Positions 1 through 11,381 of a stretch of 44,588 bases of DNA are shown here, in pieces. The notes beneath the pieces are model-generated. The model ran no database searches. It saw nothing but the letters and a program-made list of their open reading frames with translations, and was not told the origin of the DNA. Position 1 is the stretch's first letter. Every line of letters starts with the position of its first letter. Source of the DNA: Phoronis australis (taxonomy: Eukaryota; Phoronida; Phoronidae); assembly GCA_002633005.1 (NCBI GenBank), contig NMRA01001087.1, forward strand, positions 13,441 through 58,028, given 5' to 3'. Made by a program: the position numbers and the translations under genes.

Positions 1-300
1 TCATACCCAGATGTGCACAAATATGGTTTCACGAAACTTATGAGCCACGTTCATGCGACGAAATCAAGAAGGGTTTTAAATTATCTTAAGAAAAACTCAA
101 GAGACATGTTATTAGTGCCAGAAACTTACCAGGATGCATGGAAATTTCACTATTTGGCTACAAAAACAAAAAAATGGTATTACACGGAGGGGGGAAACCC
201 CCCTCCCGACCTCCCCCCTCTCGGCGCCACGTGCCTCGGATTCGACCTTTGCGGGAATCCTAAACCCACCCCTTACTGAAAACGTAGATCCGCCACTGCC
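1..300. mobile_element. Possible end of a DNA transposon
   Basis: The last bases before position 300, read on the minus strand, are GGCAGTGGCGGATCTACG. This resembles the terminal inverted repeat of hAT-like elements in many animal genomes. The DNA just inside is a C- and G-rich block (about 185-275) unlike the A+T-rich surroundings. The other end would lie left of the window, so neither the paired repeat nor a target duplication can be tested. An 88-codon open frame across 13-279 matches nothing I recognise. Confidence 0.25.
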
Positions 301-3030
301 AATTGTATTGCTTTAAACCACTGTTAACTTTGTTTTGACAAGTGAATACATGTACATTGTCAGCATCATTAAACCTTCCTTTATAGCACTCTATATCAAA
401 ACGGTGAGTTCAATATCCCAAAAGATGAGAAAAGAGAAGAAAAGTTCCACGGACACCCAACACCAAAACGCGAGTTACTTCTATCACATCCGCGCTTCTC
501 CGGTGTCGGTCGTAAAGTAAAAGAGCGACATAATGGTCAAATATTGAGTTATCACAACCACCACTAACGTAACGCCTCACCATTAGTTATTATAAAATAC
601 AATGTAAACCACAGCTAAACGAGCGGCAGTATCTTACGATTTTTTACACTGAACGTAGTATAGGATAACACGTGCTGATCCATGTTCAAATTCTCCCAGG
701 TGGTATTTGAAGCATGGCCTAAGAGGAAATGCTAAACTTCCGAAAAAAGGTGCTGGTTTTTTTCCTCAACCTGTATTACTGGAATTTTAAAAGCGTTGTC
801 AGTTTTCTATTATTCACATCGATTTGTTAGGATGGAGGGAAAAATCGGGGGTGCAATGCATTAATTTTGATATCAAGCTGTGGAAGTAGAATTCATGAAC
901 TGTCCAGTCCCCAGTAGAGAAGACATACATGTACTTTGTTTTTGTAGATCGTAAAGGAGATGTCGAACTTTCCCTTGGATGGGCGTCCTCTTGAGCAGCT
1001 GCGTTCTTCATGAATACATTTTATGAGCTGTAATTACTTTTTCTTGTGCAGCTGTCACCAACGTCGTGCGACGTAAAGCCAGTACGACGTGACAGCGACT
1101 GGAAAGCGGGGGAATCGTAAGACAGTCACGAGAATGTCGTTTTATATGCATTTCATACAACGGTCGCGCTTGGTCGTACACCTGTCATGTGAGAGCCTCA
1201 ATCGGTAGAATTAGTGAAAGATATGATCACATTACATTTATTTGACGACAGTTGTACGACCGCTTTACCACCTCAGAATACTCTTTTGACTGTCGAACGT
1301 CAGTTGGGCTGCTACAAATATGTCGTGCTACACGTAGGTGACGTGACGTCATATTTAGGAGACTTCAATGCAAACATTGTAAATCACGCCTTCCCTTTCA
1401 GGAACACGCTCTATCTTTTCTGGCCCAGAACCTTAGACCAAGTTACAATGCCAATTCATTTTCCACGTTCATGGATGTGTTTTAGGCTAGAAGTACGACT
1501 ATTTTTCTCACGATTGGCATACAAAAATCGGTACACAACATCGTGTTTTCTTGCGACATTGTAAGAAGGCCCGCTATTGTCCTAATATCGTGTGATTTTC
1601 CTTCCAAAACACCGTCAGTCAATCCCATAGTCGTATAAAGCTCTACAGGTTTTAAGAATGGAAATTACACCCATCAGTGCGAGTCTATATTCCCGCATTT
1701 TTCATCTAAATTACATTCCCGGACAAGGAGACGTTAAACCGTGGTACAGGTTCGTCACCCCCTAACCCCCTCCGCAACAGTTTCACACTAATGTATACCG
1801 TACATGAAGTCCGGTCAGTCGATTCAAGGTATTGTGATGTAGTAACGTAAAACGGAAAAGCAACACTCACTAAGTGTTTTTTCGAAATTGACGCCAAGAT
1901 TAATTACCCTATAGTACTCCTATTCCTGAAATATTTCGAATTTCGTCAAAACACGTCTTCGTCACATATCCACGGTTCACGTTGGTCGGAACCGGGTGTG
2001 GTTATACGGGGCATATCCGAATAGAAGAATTTTAGTGATTTTACTTGCCTCTACACGCAATCCTACTTTTACCTGTCCTAAGATTTCTGTTGGCAATTCA
2101 TAAGCGCCGACGTGACTCCGTCAGCTTTTACGCTCGAGTCCTTTCCGTGTCTGTTATACATGTACAGTCACGATATTAGGTAAGCACGAGCAATACGTAT
2201 AGTTGTGCCATTAGGTAAACACGGGCAATAGCTGTGCCATTTTCACATCAGAGTCATAAGGACATCTTACCAAACAGCGGATTTACCAACTAGATTATCC
2301 CGAGAGAGCACTTGCCGATCGCCTCTACAAATAACATTCAAAGTAGTCCAAAATATAATTTTAATATTTTTGGACATTACTAAACATCAATAAATAATTA
2401 AATAAAACGATTCATTTTAAAGTGTGTAGAACAAAAAAACTCTCCGTGTGGTAACCCGACACTTTCAGTACGCGGGGAGCTGTGAGGGTTCATTTCGGGG
2501 GCTAAGTTTTGCAATAACTTATTCATCGTAGTAACGGATTTATTTTCAAATCTGAAAGGTTCGCCCGTTCTTGAATAGGTTACGCCACATAGATCCGTTA
2601 GTGACTTTGCGTCAAATTATTTGAGCAATTAAGCTGCCAACACTTTCTGAAACACACAATGTTGAGGGTTACAAGAGCAATCACCCAGTACATTATCCGG
2701 TAATGAAATAACTGCATAAGAACTTTGACATTTTAATATCACTTTGATTGATAACACATTTCCGACAAATTCTGCACTCCATATTTCCGGTCTTGTACTC
2801 ACTTGTGTAATCTTGTGTGTTGTTCCCGTATTAATATTTTGACTGGCGTTTGAAAACATATTAAGAAGTTGTTTGTGCGTAATTAACAACTACGCAAAGT
2901 TATTACGTTTAAATGATCGTGCCCTCTATCAACGTGTTCAGTCATATTAAGGGCAAAACACGTTCGTTACACTGCTTAACACGTACAGCTAAGATTTTTT
3001 TCAGTTCATAAGCCGTTGTAAACTACACAC
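301..3030. other. No gene recognised
   Basis: About 2.7 kb of A+T-rich DNA. Open frames at 1214-1564 (+) and 2629-2889 (-) have no recognisable domain and no convincing splice or promoter context. The only internal structure seen is a small imperfect duplication at about 2174-2240, where ATTAGGTAAGCACGAGCAAT is followed by a near copy ATTAGGTAAACACGGGCAAT. Confidence 0.5.
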
Positions 3031-3239
3031 CATGCGCGCACCGAGAGAGTAAACTGGACAACAGCCCGCCTCAGAGAAACAAAAACTCCGAAAAAAGTAG
3101 AAAACGAGACAAAAGTCCACTAAAAAGGCAGGAACTACTAATATTTGCCAATTGCACATAGCTCTGAACGTACTCCGTGAATCTTAATGAAAGGTCCACA
3201 TTCTCAAACTTTCCCGTTTTAAGGCTAGGTGCGCGCATG
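3031..3239. mobile_element. Small non-autonomous DNA transposon (MITE), copy 1
   Basis: The element begins CATGCGCGCACC and ends in the reverse complement GGTGCGCGCATG, so it has terminal inverted repeats. The flanking six bases are ACACAC and ACACAA, a near match that could be a target duplication. The interior shares blocks with the copies at 9056-9312 and 28298-28554, for example the GAAAACGAGACAAAAGTC-like stretch and GGCAGGAA. No coding capacity. This copy is shorter (209 bp) than the other two (257 bp). Confidence 0.65.
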
Positions 3240-3786
3240 ACACAACCTTTTTAATCCCGCCTGCAGGCTCCCAATAACACTCCCAATGCAGCCAACGCGT
3301 GGGTGCGCCTAATATTCACTGCATTAGCAGGGACGGTTAAACGACATTTACAAATTGCGAGAAAGCCATTTTAACGTTAGAAAATTGTTGTTTAACTTAC
3401 GAATGCTCTAAAAACTATCTGTGTATATTCCGAAAACGAGTACATATTTAATTAGGTTTACCTGGTGTTAAGACACCTCACTTGTAACGACAATATGAAA
3501 AAAGAATGTCTTACCACTATTTCGAGCATATTTAACTTCTGAAATCTGCGGGGAATTTCCAATAATGCGCTGAAGTTTACGAACAATTTCAACATTTATA
3601 GCCACCGGACGAGTTCATTTTTGTTTGTTTCAATGCATAGGAATGGCGCTGAGTGAGATTTTCCACCGACAAGTACACGTCATGAAATGGATTAACGTGT
3701 TCCGGTCCTAGTTCTTTGAAAAAGACACGAATATATTATGCTAGGCACCAGTGCTTGTAATGCTTTAGGCGCTGACAATGTGAGTT

Positions 3787-3882
3787 ATGCTTCACCCCTG
3801 CCAATCCGCGATCGAGAACGCCCGGAAGACGATCGAGAACCAGACCTTGCCCCAAAAATGGCATACGACAGCGACGTACCCG
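3787..3882 (+). CDS. Candidate exon, repeated AIEN motif, function unknown
   Basis: A 32-codon open stretch from an ATG ends at a good splice donor (CCG|gtgagt) in phase 0. The peptide contains HPCQSAIENARKTIENQ. It matches HPDQPAIEKVRKAIENQ in the exon on the opposite strand at 6743-6886, which also ends in phase 0, so the two are related by an inverted duplication. The frame is closed just upstream of the ATG (TGA directly before GTT-ATG), so this is either a first coding exon or a decayed internal one. A second frame through the same DNA is open from 3738. The next strong acceptor (4470) leads into a broken zinc-finger region, so the gene is probably not functional here. I do not recognise the family. 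Confidence 0.35.
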
Positions 3883-4280
3883 GTGAGTTTACCTGTCATT
3901 TCTTCTTAAATAGAGGCTACTTTGGCACCTATGCGACACACAGAAAAGCGTCAGATTGTAGCCTTTGTTGTGGATCCGAAATAATGCTTTGTTTATTTTT
4001 TAAGTACGGGGCTCAGAAAGCAATGGCTTTCGCTAAAACGCTTTGTGCCTTTGTAAAATCGAAAATTGCTACTTGTTATTAGCAATTTCAAGGTTCTTAA
4101 ATAGAGACTTGTGACGTTTATAGTTAAATCGTCCCTGTTGACACCTTTGTTAGTTATGATTTGTGAAACAATTCGAGATATTTACCAATACAAGCAGGTC
4201 CTTGTGTGAGACGGCGATCGGGAACGAAATCGTTGATTCTCTACGGCGATCGTGAACACAAAAAAGCGATCGTGGACGCA
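3808..4280 (+). repeat. Five copies of a GCGATCGNGAAC-like motif, forward
   Basis: Copies at 3808, 3829, 4213, 4245 and 4265 read GCGATCGAGAACG, ACGATCGAGAACC, GGCGATCGGGAACG, GGCGATCGTGAACA and AGCGATCGTGGACG. The first two are 21 bp apart inside the candidate exon and the other three are in non-coding DNA, so the conservation is at DNA level and not only protein level. Five more copies lie in reverse orientation at 6336-6794. Confidence 0.6.
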
Positions 4281-4470
4281 CATTTTTTCTGTGCATTGGC
4301 CTGAATAGTCGTTCAAGTTACGGTATTATGTTGATAATTTTAGAATAATATGGACCATGAACTAGTTGATATTTTGATTATTAATTATATTTCATCGTTT
4401 TTTTCTTCAAGATTTCTTTTGTGAGACAGCCTAACAAAAATAACTCAATGCGTTTGATTTTTTTTTTCAG

Positions 4471-4900
4471 TTGAACTGTAACCACACGACGAGTCCATCA
4501 GAATAGAGTAGTACAACTGCTGCATGTCACAAAGGAGTGCATGTGTATGTTGTGGAGCTTCGTTCAGGAACAAAAGAAATCGACTTAGTATGATCACACG
4601 GCAATAAAACACAGTGACAATACTGCAGGCAAGAACTTGACCAGACCCGTGATTGACGCGTTGCATGATTTTTTTGTCGCTATGGAACACAACATGAAGC
4701 ATCGTGGTTAGGAACCAAGTCGATTTACAGTGTGTCCCATCTGTGATCAATGTTTCACGAAAAAAGTGAGCCTGACGCGATACATTGCGTTACAGCATGA
4801 GGACACTCCCTTTTGTGGTGAATGTGGCAAACAGTATACCAGTCCTCCTTCTATATGCATAACAGGCAGAAACGTCATGAATGAGGTGAAAGTAGTTAAG
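4471..4900 (+). pseudogene. Decayed C2H2 zinc-finger sequence
   Basis: A strong acceptor (a T tract then CAG, ending at 4470) opens a region with zinc-finger patterns but broken frames. Around 4730-4800 the plus strand reads CPICDQCFTKKVSLTR followed by YIALQH: C-x2-C, Phe and Leu at C2H2 spacing, with the first histidine replaced by Tyr. It runs on into FCGECGKQYTS, the start of another finger, whose remainder (SSFYMHNRQKRHE) is in the next frame. An earlier degenerate finger, CVCCGASFRNKRNRLS, lies near 4540-4590. Stops interrupt every frame. It is a relic of a C2H2 protein, or of a mobile element encoding one. A possible further exon (about 5872-5949, acceptor TTTTGCAG, donor gtgagt) reads FICCNNLFTPG and then a stop. 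Confidence 0.4.
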
Positions 4901-6335
4901 TCACTATAGTTTATTCAGATTTACAAAGTTTTTGGTTGGTAATTGTCTGACCTGGTAGTATTTTGACGTTTTTTTTTAACCTTTTTTCTTTAAGGTTGTT
5001 TCTACATTTGTTATTTGTGTTATTTCAGCAGAATCTATAACAGAGCCAATACATTTTTGTAGTGTTTAGGTAGCTATAAATGGCCATACTCAGCGTCATT
5101 GGGCAATTATTACCTACAATTTTTGACCACTTAGAATTTTATAAGAAAATGTATGTCTTTGATTATTGTAGAAATTGGTTTCATATAGTTGTTGATTTCC
5201 TGTGAGAGACGGTTATACTATCAATCAGTCCGAAATACATTGTCTATGATTCAGTGATGATTTAGTGTAATACATTCCAAAAGTAATTTGTCGGAAATGT
5301 TCAATCGATTTGTAATGCTGAGTTCCCTAAAGCAATATTTTGCATATTTCTGTGGGAAAATTTTGAGGTATGTGTGATAAAAGATTAATTATATAACAGA
5401 CATGCTATAATATTGTTGTTGATTTCCTGTATAAATCACTACAGTGTGTAGTTGAAGTGACGTTAAAGACAACATGTTGACTACGTTTTGAAAAAAATCA
5501 CAGTATAGTACATGTATTATAATTGTCTCAGTCTTTCAATGTCACATGAGATCATGAACTGAAGATGCACGTGAATTTAGAAACAAGACTACAACACAGA
5601 TGAGTCAAACACAAGTCAATCTGTTCATCTCCGTATCGATGTTGTCAGTAAAACATCAAGTAAAATCCCACCCGTTTTATCAGCACATCAGTTTACACAA
5701 CCTCTGGCAATTTTTAAACTCCAGACATTCATGAGCAGAAACCTTTGAATCATCGCGTAAATGGTGTTCCCATGGCACTCCTCTCTCTCTATCCATGGTC
5801 AACCTCATTATCATTCTTTCACTTCACTGGATATTTGTTTTTTTTTTACTTTTGCTGTCACAATTTTGCAGGAAGATTCGACACTGACTTTCATCTGCTG
5901 CAATAACTTGTTTACCCCTGGCTAACACGCGACATGGAACAACTGCTGGGTGAGTCTTCAGTTTAGAACCCCTTGTTCCTAGTGGTTTTGTCTAAAATTA
6001 GATGTCTGTATTTCAAAATCCAGGTAGGGTGTACCTTCGGGCGTCCTGGGTAACATGTTCGTTGAAAATCGCCTCACAATAACAATGAACTTGTTTCCTG
6101 AAATAAAAATAAATTCATTTGTGAAAAAAAACAATAACTAAAATAGTATGCTTGATGTACATGTAGAGCTCATGGCGATTTACTGGTAATATGCTATGCT
6201 ATTGTTTAGTTTTGATACGAAAGTAACCTCGTAATGACGCAAAATGTGATTAAGTAATTGCACCAAATTTATTTTGTAAACTTTTCACGTTTTATAAGTA
6301 AAAAGTTCATTATTATTTGACACACCACGATGCAT
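4901..6335. other. A+T-rich, no intact gene
   Basis: No recognisable coding domain. Two copies of TGTTGTTGATTTCCTGT are about 225 bp apart (near 5188 and 5413). On the minus strand a good acceptor near 6098 leads into a 24-codon frame with HCYCEAIFNEH, faintly zinc-finger-like, but it ends in a stop. Nothing firmer can be said. Confidence 0.4.
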
Positions 6336-6794
6336 TTCCGATCGCATAAACAAAACACAAATTTGCGTTCCCGATAGCTTATCTTTGGGTTCTCGATCGC
6401 ATCTTTCAACAGAAAAGTGTCGAAAATTCAGAGATTCTGATAGAACTACAAAAAACAAGTGTTGCGTGATATTTTCATGCGTCATTTCTTCATAACTTAA
6501 TGTTCAATTTATTAATATAGTACCAAAAGTAACCGCAATTTGCCAAAATGACGTACAAATCACCTTCGGCTCATGCAATGACTCGGTTAACGTAGCTTTT
6601 CTCTAATAATTGGAAGAGACACTTGCCTAAACCTCTACCTGCCCTTCCTCAATGTGTTACGCCATGAACTCATGCCTCCGTTTTCCCATTGGAAGCAGAA
6701 ACAACGAAAATTCATCAAATTTACTCACCTTGCCTGGCTTACCTTCTCTCGCCACATTTGGTTCTCGATCGCCTTGCGGACCTTCTCGATTGCG
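6336..6794 (-). repeat. Five copies of a GCGATCGNGAAC-like motif, reverse
   Basis: On the minus strand, TGCGATCGGAAA (6336-6347), GCTATCGGGAACGC (6365-6378), TGCGATCGAGAACC (6388-6401), GGCGATCGAGAACC (6760-6773) and CGCAATCGAGAAGG (6781-6794). The last two fall inside the exon at 6743-6886 and are 21 bp apart, as in the forward cluster at 3808-3841. The orientation switch is clear. Confidence 0.6.
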
Positions 6795-6886
6795 GGTTGG
6801 TCGGGGTGTGCTTTAGTTTCACAATTAATGAAACGTTGAACAGAAGCCAAAGTGAACACAATATTGGGTTGGGGGCCACTCCCCAT
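6743..6886 (-). CDS. Candidate first coding exon, function unknown
   Basis: A fully open 48-codon stretch starts with ATG (6886-6884) and ends in phase 0 at a good donor (GAGAAG|gtaagc). The peptide begins MGSGPQPNIVFTLASVQRF and ends in a charged helix-like part, AIEKVRKAIENQMWREK. That part is similar to the forward exon at 3787-3882 (HP-x-Q, AIE, RK, IENQ), which is 2.9 kb away on the other strand. No following exon was identified on the minus strand between 6743 and 5000. I recognise no family. It may be a live short gene or one arm of a decayed inverted duplication. Confidence 0.35.
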
Positions 6887-8120
6887 ACTTGAATATAAAA
6901 AAAACGGGCACCGACAAGTCTACATTTGTCAGGTGATTCTTAATTTCTAGGGGGAACCCAGAGGCAGGTCCTATAAAATGTATTTGCTGTTATTAAAGGC
7001 GAGGCGTCTTTTCAATTACTTCTTACCTAAAGAGGTACGACTGTGGTTTACCAAAATCCGCGAAGTAATCGTTTGTGCGACAATTGCTCATTAGCAAAGT
7101 ATTTGAATGTCCCTTGAAGGGTATACATGTAGGATGTTGTAATGGGGATTGGCGTAGTTTTCTAAGGAAAATGCACGCGTGGGCCGAAAATCGACATGTT
7201 CTTTGGGGAGTAATTATTTGGCCGTGTCCGACATAAATTCGATAATTTTTCAATTCAAAATTCTTTATTTGCGTTAAGTGATAGAGCGCGACATCAACCG
7301 CCAAAAGTTGGAATTACGCTAAGAATGCGGCAATACTAAAAAAGACAGAAGGTTTTAAGGAGATCTCAAACGATAAATTACTTTTAGGAACATTGCTAGA
7401 GCAAGACTGCGTTCTGTCATAACGTTTTCATAGGCTAAGAATGAATTCTGGCACCTTTGCCCTGCATAAAAAATCCTTGAAATGGATAAGATAACGTTAA
7501 GGAGAACGATAGGTGCCAGGGTGTTTTTTTCTGAGGAGAGTATTCGACGACTAAAATACTGACTTAGATGATATCATGTACCTCTGGTTGGCCTGTTTGA
7601 ACCGCCACAGGCATGGTGATAGGCTGCTAGGGACTTACTTTGTAAACATTCATTTTTACCTCAAGGCAGCCAAAATCTGAAATCTTGGAGGTTCATTATG
7701 TTTGCCGAATGCAAAATCCCAATCGTCGTCTCTTAACCAGCCGTCACCGTTTCCGTTTCGTCACGATTTACCGCTGAAAACCTTGAAGTCGTAGTGGATT
7801 GTGTTCTGGATGGTGGCGTAAATCTGTTACACGATTCTGTTGTGATACCCCTGTATTCGGAAAGAATCTGTTATCTACAATTTCGGTCAATTCATGGCGA
7901 ACAGTAACCCAGCAGTGTTTTCTTTTAAACAATTGGAATTTGTTTATCCATGAGTTAATCGTGCCACTTTCTTGGTCTTTACGGATACTTAGTTTTAAAC
8001 TCAGTCAGGCAGATGTCGTTACCGTGCACTGATGCCATATTGATTGACGGCCCTGAGGACGGTTTATTAAAAATTATGAGTTATCGCTGATATATTTCAT
8101 ATCAGTAGTCAACATACTGA
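6887..8120. other. No gene recognised
   Basis: Unique-looking A+T-rich DNA. Open frames at 7023-7304 (-) and 7799-8032 (+) carry no recognisable domain. Confidence 0.45.
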
Positions 8121-8126
8121 GCAGAC

Positions 8127-8345
8127 CTAGTCATGACTACCCAGATAGCATGCTGACGGTGGCCCGACGCCGGTTCAACAACTCACGTTACGTCGGACCA
8201 ACGTTGGTGTCTGATGTCGAACCAACGTGATTTTGTCCATCGGATGAACGTCGTAACAACATCGGAACACCGGGGGGCCGCCAATGAACCGACGTTGGTC
8301 CGACTGCCGACTAATAACTAACGACGGCACGACTTGGGGTCAACG
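8127..8345. repeat. CCAACGTTGG-rich repeat
   Basis: This block starts CCCAGATAGCATGCTGACGG and contains repeated CCAACG, ACGTTGG and CCGACG words and the palindrome ACCAACGTTGGT. It resembles the dispersed CCAACGTTGG-rich elements of invertebrate genomes and grades into the minisatellite at 8431-8615. Confidence 0.5.
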
Positions 8346-8430
8346 ACGGAAATACGACCCTTTGCCGACTTCGCGCTAATTCAATTCCGACCACTTTTCG
8401 ACATTGCGCCTCCCTGCAAGCGATTGTTTA

Positions 8431-8615
8431 CCGACTCGCACCAACTTAGAGGCGACTGTTTTCCAACGTCGCACCAACGTAGAGGCGGTTGTTCGCCAAC
8501 GTTACACCAACTAAGAGACAACTTTTTGCCAACGTCGCACCAACTTAGAGGCGACTGTTTGCCAACGTAGCACCAACTTAGAGGTGAGGTGACTGTTTGC
8601 CAACGTGGCATCGAC
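8431..8615. repeat. 33-bp minisatellite, five to six copies
   Basis: Units start CCAACGTCGCACCAAC and end GGCGACTGTTTG. Starts at 8463, 8496, 8529 and 8562 are exactly 33 bp apart. A first imperfect unit starts at 8431, and a last one at 8600 follows a 5-bp insertion. Because 33 is divisible by three, one plus-strand frame runs through as repeats of an 11-residue unit like SHQLRGDCFPT, but nothing else suggests it is translated. Confidence 0.75.
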
Positions 8616-9055
8616 CTTCTACTTTTCAGTCACCCCCTTTTTTGCCTGTTCCCATAAAGGACAAACATCAACTGATTTAACTATCAAATTAGTCGAGAAC
8701 ATTTTAAGAACAGTCATGGCCACACAACCAATGGGTGGCAAACACAGTACTTTGCTCCGTTGTACATCAGGATATGCACAGAAAATCATAACTTGACAGC
8801 ATGCAGTGTGTCATTAAAAACATTCATGTGTTCTTTTAGCATTTTATTAAAGCACATCAATATCAGAAATGATGAAGTAAATCATAAAAATAAAGTATTT
8901 GGACAGAAGAGAACATTTAAAAATGCAATATGCCATTATGACCTTTTATGTAAATTTGTGGCAAGCCTTGATTAGTAACTTTCATGAGAAGTGTGCTAAA
9001 ATTATGGTTAGGATAAAGAAACGTTGCACCCATCAAGCTTAAAACTTTATAAATA
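8616..9055. other. No gene recognised
   Basis: A+T-rich spacer between the minisatellite and MITE copy 2. Overlapping short plus-strand frames have no domain. Confidence 0.4.
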
Positions 9056-9312
9056 TTTGCGCGCACCCAGGGGGGCTCGGGGGTTCGAACGAGCACCTTT
9101 CCATTTGGCAGGCTGGGCAAAAAGGTCCGCCTTGTAGAAACAAAAACATCGAAAATGTAGAAAACGAAACAAAAGTCTACACAAGGCAGGAACAACCAAA
9201 AATTCCGGGAATGCCAAAATCACAGCTCCGATCGTACCCCTGAATATGTCAGGGTAAAAGGACCAGATTCTAAAAGAATTGGAGCCCCCATTTTTGGTTG
9301 GGTGCACGCATG
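9056..9312. mobile_element. Small non-autonomous DNA transposon (MITE), copy 2
   Basis: A 257-bp element with imperfect terminal repeats: left TTTGCGCGCACCCAG, right TTGGGTGCACGCATG. Internal blocks (CCATTTGGCAGGCTGGGC, AAAAGGTCCGCC, GAAAACGAAACAAAAGTC) match copy 1 and/or copy 3. The length equals copy 3. No clear target duplication is visible. Confidence 0.7.
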
Positions 9313-9994
9313 AATACTAGACTGAAAAATTATGCTGATTACAAAGCTTTTGAGTTTATACATCAAAGAATATTTGAAACTATGCTTGGAACTAAAAAAT
9401 AAAGTGATTATTGTTCAATTAGCGTAATGGGTGGCAAAGTGAGCTTTTCCAATAATTACAGTTTCGTTGGAGGACATGAAATACAGAAATATGAGTAAAT
9501 CAACAGACTTACAGAATTTTGCATATGTCAAACATTTGGTGAAATACAACAAAAACCTTTTCAAAGATACACCTACTTAACTAAAATACAATTATGTGAC
9601 TAAATGAACACGAAAATTCCAAGTAATTATTCATAAATACTTCAATGAATAACTGAATGTTAATTAAGCTATGGAATATATACACCTGGGATTTAAAGCA
9701 ATTTTGGCACGTGTAACAATGGATTTCTGTCTAAGAATTTAATGCAAATTTAAAAAGATGTCTCTCATTACTGAGTGTTCATCATTACCCGGGCCCAAGC
9801 AGTACAATTTTTTAAAAGATTTAACAGAATGTAAAAATAGGACAAGACTGAAACATATCAGTACAAAATTAAGATGCCATCTTCAAGTTAAATAAAATAC
9901 AAAATATTTGTAATCATGCACAAAGAAGTACTTCCTGCGAAGTCTTCATTTAAATCTTGATACAAGAAAGCCCAAGTTAATTTGCACTGCAGAT
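9313..9994. other. Very A+T-rich, possible 3' untranslated region
   Basis: No coding frame. If the exon at 9995-10075 is real, this would be its 3' untranslated DNA on the minus strand. Its base composition fits, but no clear poly(A) signal in the right place was singled out. Confidence 0.25.
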
Positions 9995-10075
9995 TCAATC
10001 TGTAACTTCTTCCTCGCTACCACGTTCTTGGACGTAATCTAAAACTTGCACAGCTTTCCCTGTAAACTTCAAGAA
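9995..10075 (-). CDS. Possible terminal exon of an unknown gene
   Basis: After an acceptor (ACTTTCATGTAG, minus strand) a 26-codon phase-0 frame reads FLKFTGKAVQVLDYVQERG, then an acidic tail SEEEVTD and a stop. Upstream on the same strand are two short coding-like stretches: AELKYAADRVGARIKEATN, ending at a gtaaac donor near 10330, and EVDWVLHHAEIKYATG, ending at gcaagt near 10616. Their phases do not join this exon cleanly and they lack convincing acceptors, so the model is weak. No family recognised. Confidence 0.22.
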   Translation of the reverse strand, partial: FLKFTGKAVQVLDYVQERGSEEEVTD

Positions 10076-11004
10076 CTACATGAAAGTAAGTCTTGGTTTC
10101 ACTACAAAGCAAATTCATCAAAAACATATGTTGACATCTTTGGTTTCATATTTAGAAAGTTTAATTTTAGGTTTAACGTGTAATGGAAAATTAACATCTT
10201 TTTATTAAGGAAAATTACTATACAAGTTGAAGAAATCAGTTTTGCTCACAATGCTACAAAGGCTCAGTATTCAAAAGACTTGGCAAATCATCAATTTTGA
10301 GAACTATATCATTGCTGTTTACCTGTTTGTTGCCTCCTTAATTCTGGCACCAACTCTGTCGGCAGCATACTTCAGCTCTGCACTTCGGCCTTCATTTCAA
10401 CTGACCTTCAGTTTCTGCCACTTTTAAAATTTCAAACAAAAACATCCTAATACAGGTAATTATTAAAAATACACAATTAAAAGAAACAACTTACGAGCTG
10501 AACATTACAGAGTTTCTTGTTCAAGTTTCTCAGAGCTATAAGAACAGAGGTTTAAATATTTTCACATTAATTTTTACAACAAGAAAACTTATTGATGAGC
10601 AGGAAATTTACTTGCCTGTAGCATATTTAATTTCTGCATGGTGCAAGACCCAGTCCACCTCAAGCTATCACTTCTGCTCCGCCGCCATTAAAAGTTACCT
10701 CCCTTTCAGAGAGCTGAGGGTGGCAGGCTGCAATCATCTCTCTTCACCCAAACCCAACACAGGGGTACTACATCTGTACTTCTACACTGCCCTCATCAGT
10801 GAAAAACACACGAGCATACATTCTAAAAGACAACGAGTAACAATCAGTGACATGTTAAAATAGTCACTAGCAAGTTTTTCATTGTTCTTCCAGGAACACG
10901 TCCAATGGGGCTATTCGGAGAATTCTCCTCGCGATGTCGCTGCTGTACTAGTGGTGATTGAATTGCGCATGCGTGGCTGTCTGCATGTAAACAACTGGTA
11001 AAAG

Positions 11005-11106
11005 ATGGAATTTTTATCAAAATACGTCGTCGCGCTAAGCCTTATTACTGCTAATTTCCCTGGTGCAAGTCTTCGACAGGTGGCCACAAATTCCCAAAAG
11101 ACCTAA
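11005..11106 (+). CDS. Short frame with a signal-peptide-like start
   Basis: The frame MEFLSKYVVALSLITANFPG has a charged start, a hydrophobic core and small residues, followed by ASLRQVATNSQKT and a stop. It lies 30 bp after a TTGCGCATGCG (NRF-1-like) site. A second frame opens at 11063 and runs into the N gap (cysteine-containing VDNCGQQGQLTDKKC). After the gap, frames end at 11446 and 11499. If the two parts belong to one small secreted protein, a splice or frame change is needed, and the gap hides most of it. It lies wholly inside the inverted-repeat element. Confidence 0.22.
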   Translation: MEFLSKYVVALSLITANFPGASLRQVATNSQKT

Positions 11107-11195
11107 GGTTACTATATTCGTGGACAACTGCGGTCAACAGGGTCAACTAACTGACAAAAAGTGTGTGGATGCTGAAGCCCCGTGTGTGCTCTATG

Positions 11196-11381
11196 NNNNN
11201 NNNNNNNNNNNNNNNNNNNNNNNNNNNNNNNNNNNNNNNNNNNNNNNNNNNNNNNNNNNNNNNNNNNNNNNNNNNNNNNNNNNNNNNNNNNNNNNNNNNN
11301 NNNNNNNNNNNNNNNNNNNNNNNNNNNNNNNNNNNNNNNNNNNNNNNNNNNNNNNNNNNNNNNNNNNNNNNNNNNNNNNNN
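11196..11381. other. Assembly gap (186 N)
   Basis: A run of 186 N. Any frame reported across it is not real evidence of coding. Confidence 0.99.

Noticed and set aside
2629-2889. Minus-strand frame ending GDCSCNPQHCVFQKVL, considered as a SWIM-type zinc finger
   Set aside because: The spacing does not fit C-x-C-x(n)-C-x-H, and no transposase domain is nearby.
8917-9307. Minus-strand open frames over MITE copy 2, and similar frames at 28177-28619
   Set aside because: They lie inside non-autonomous transposon copies and differ between copies.
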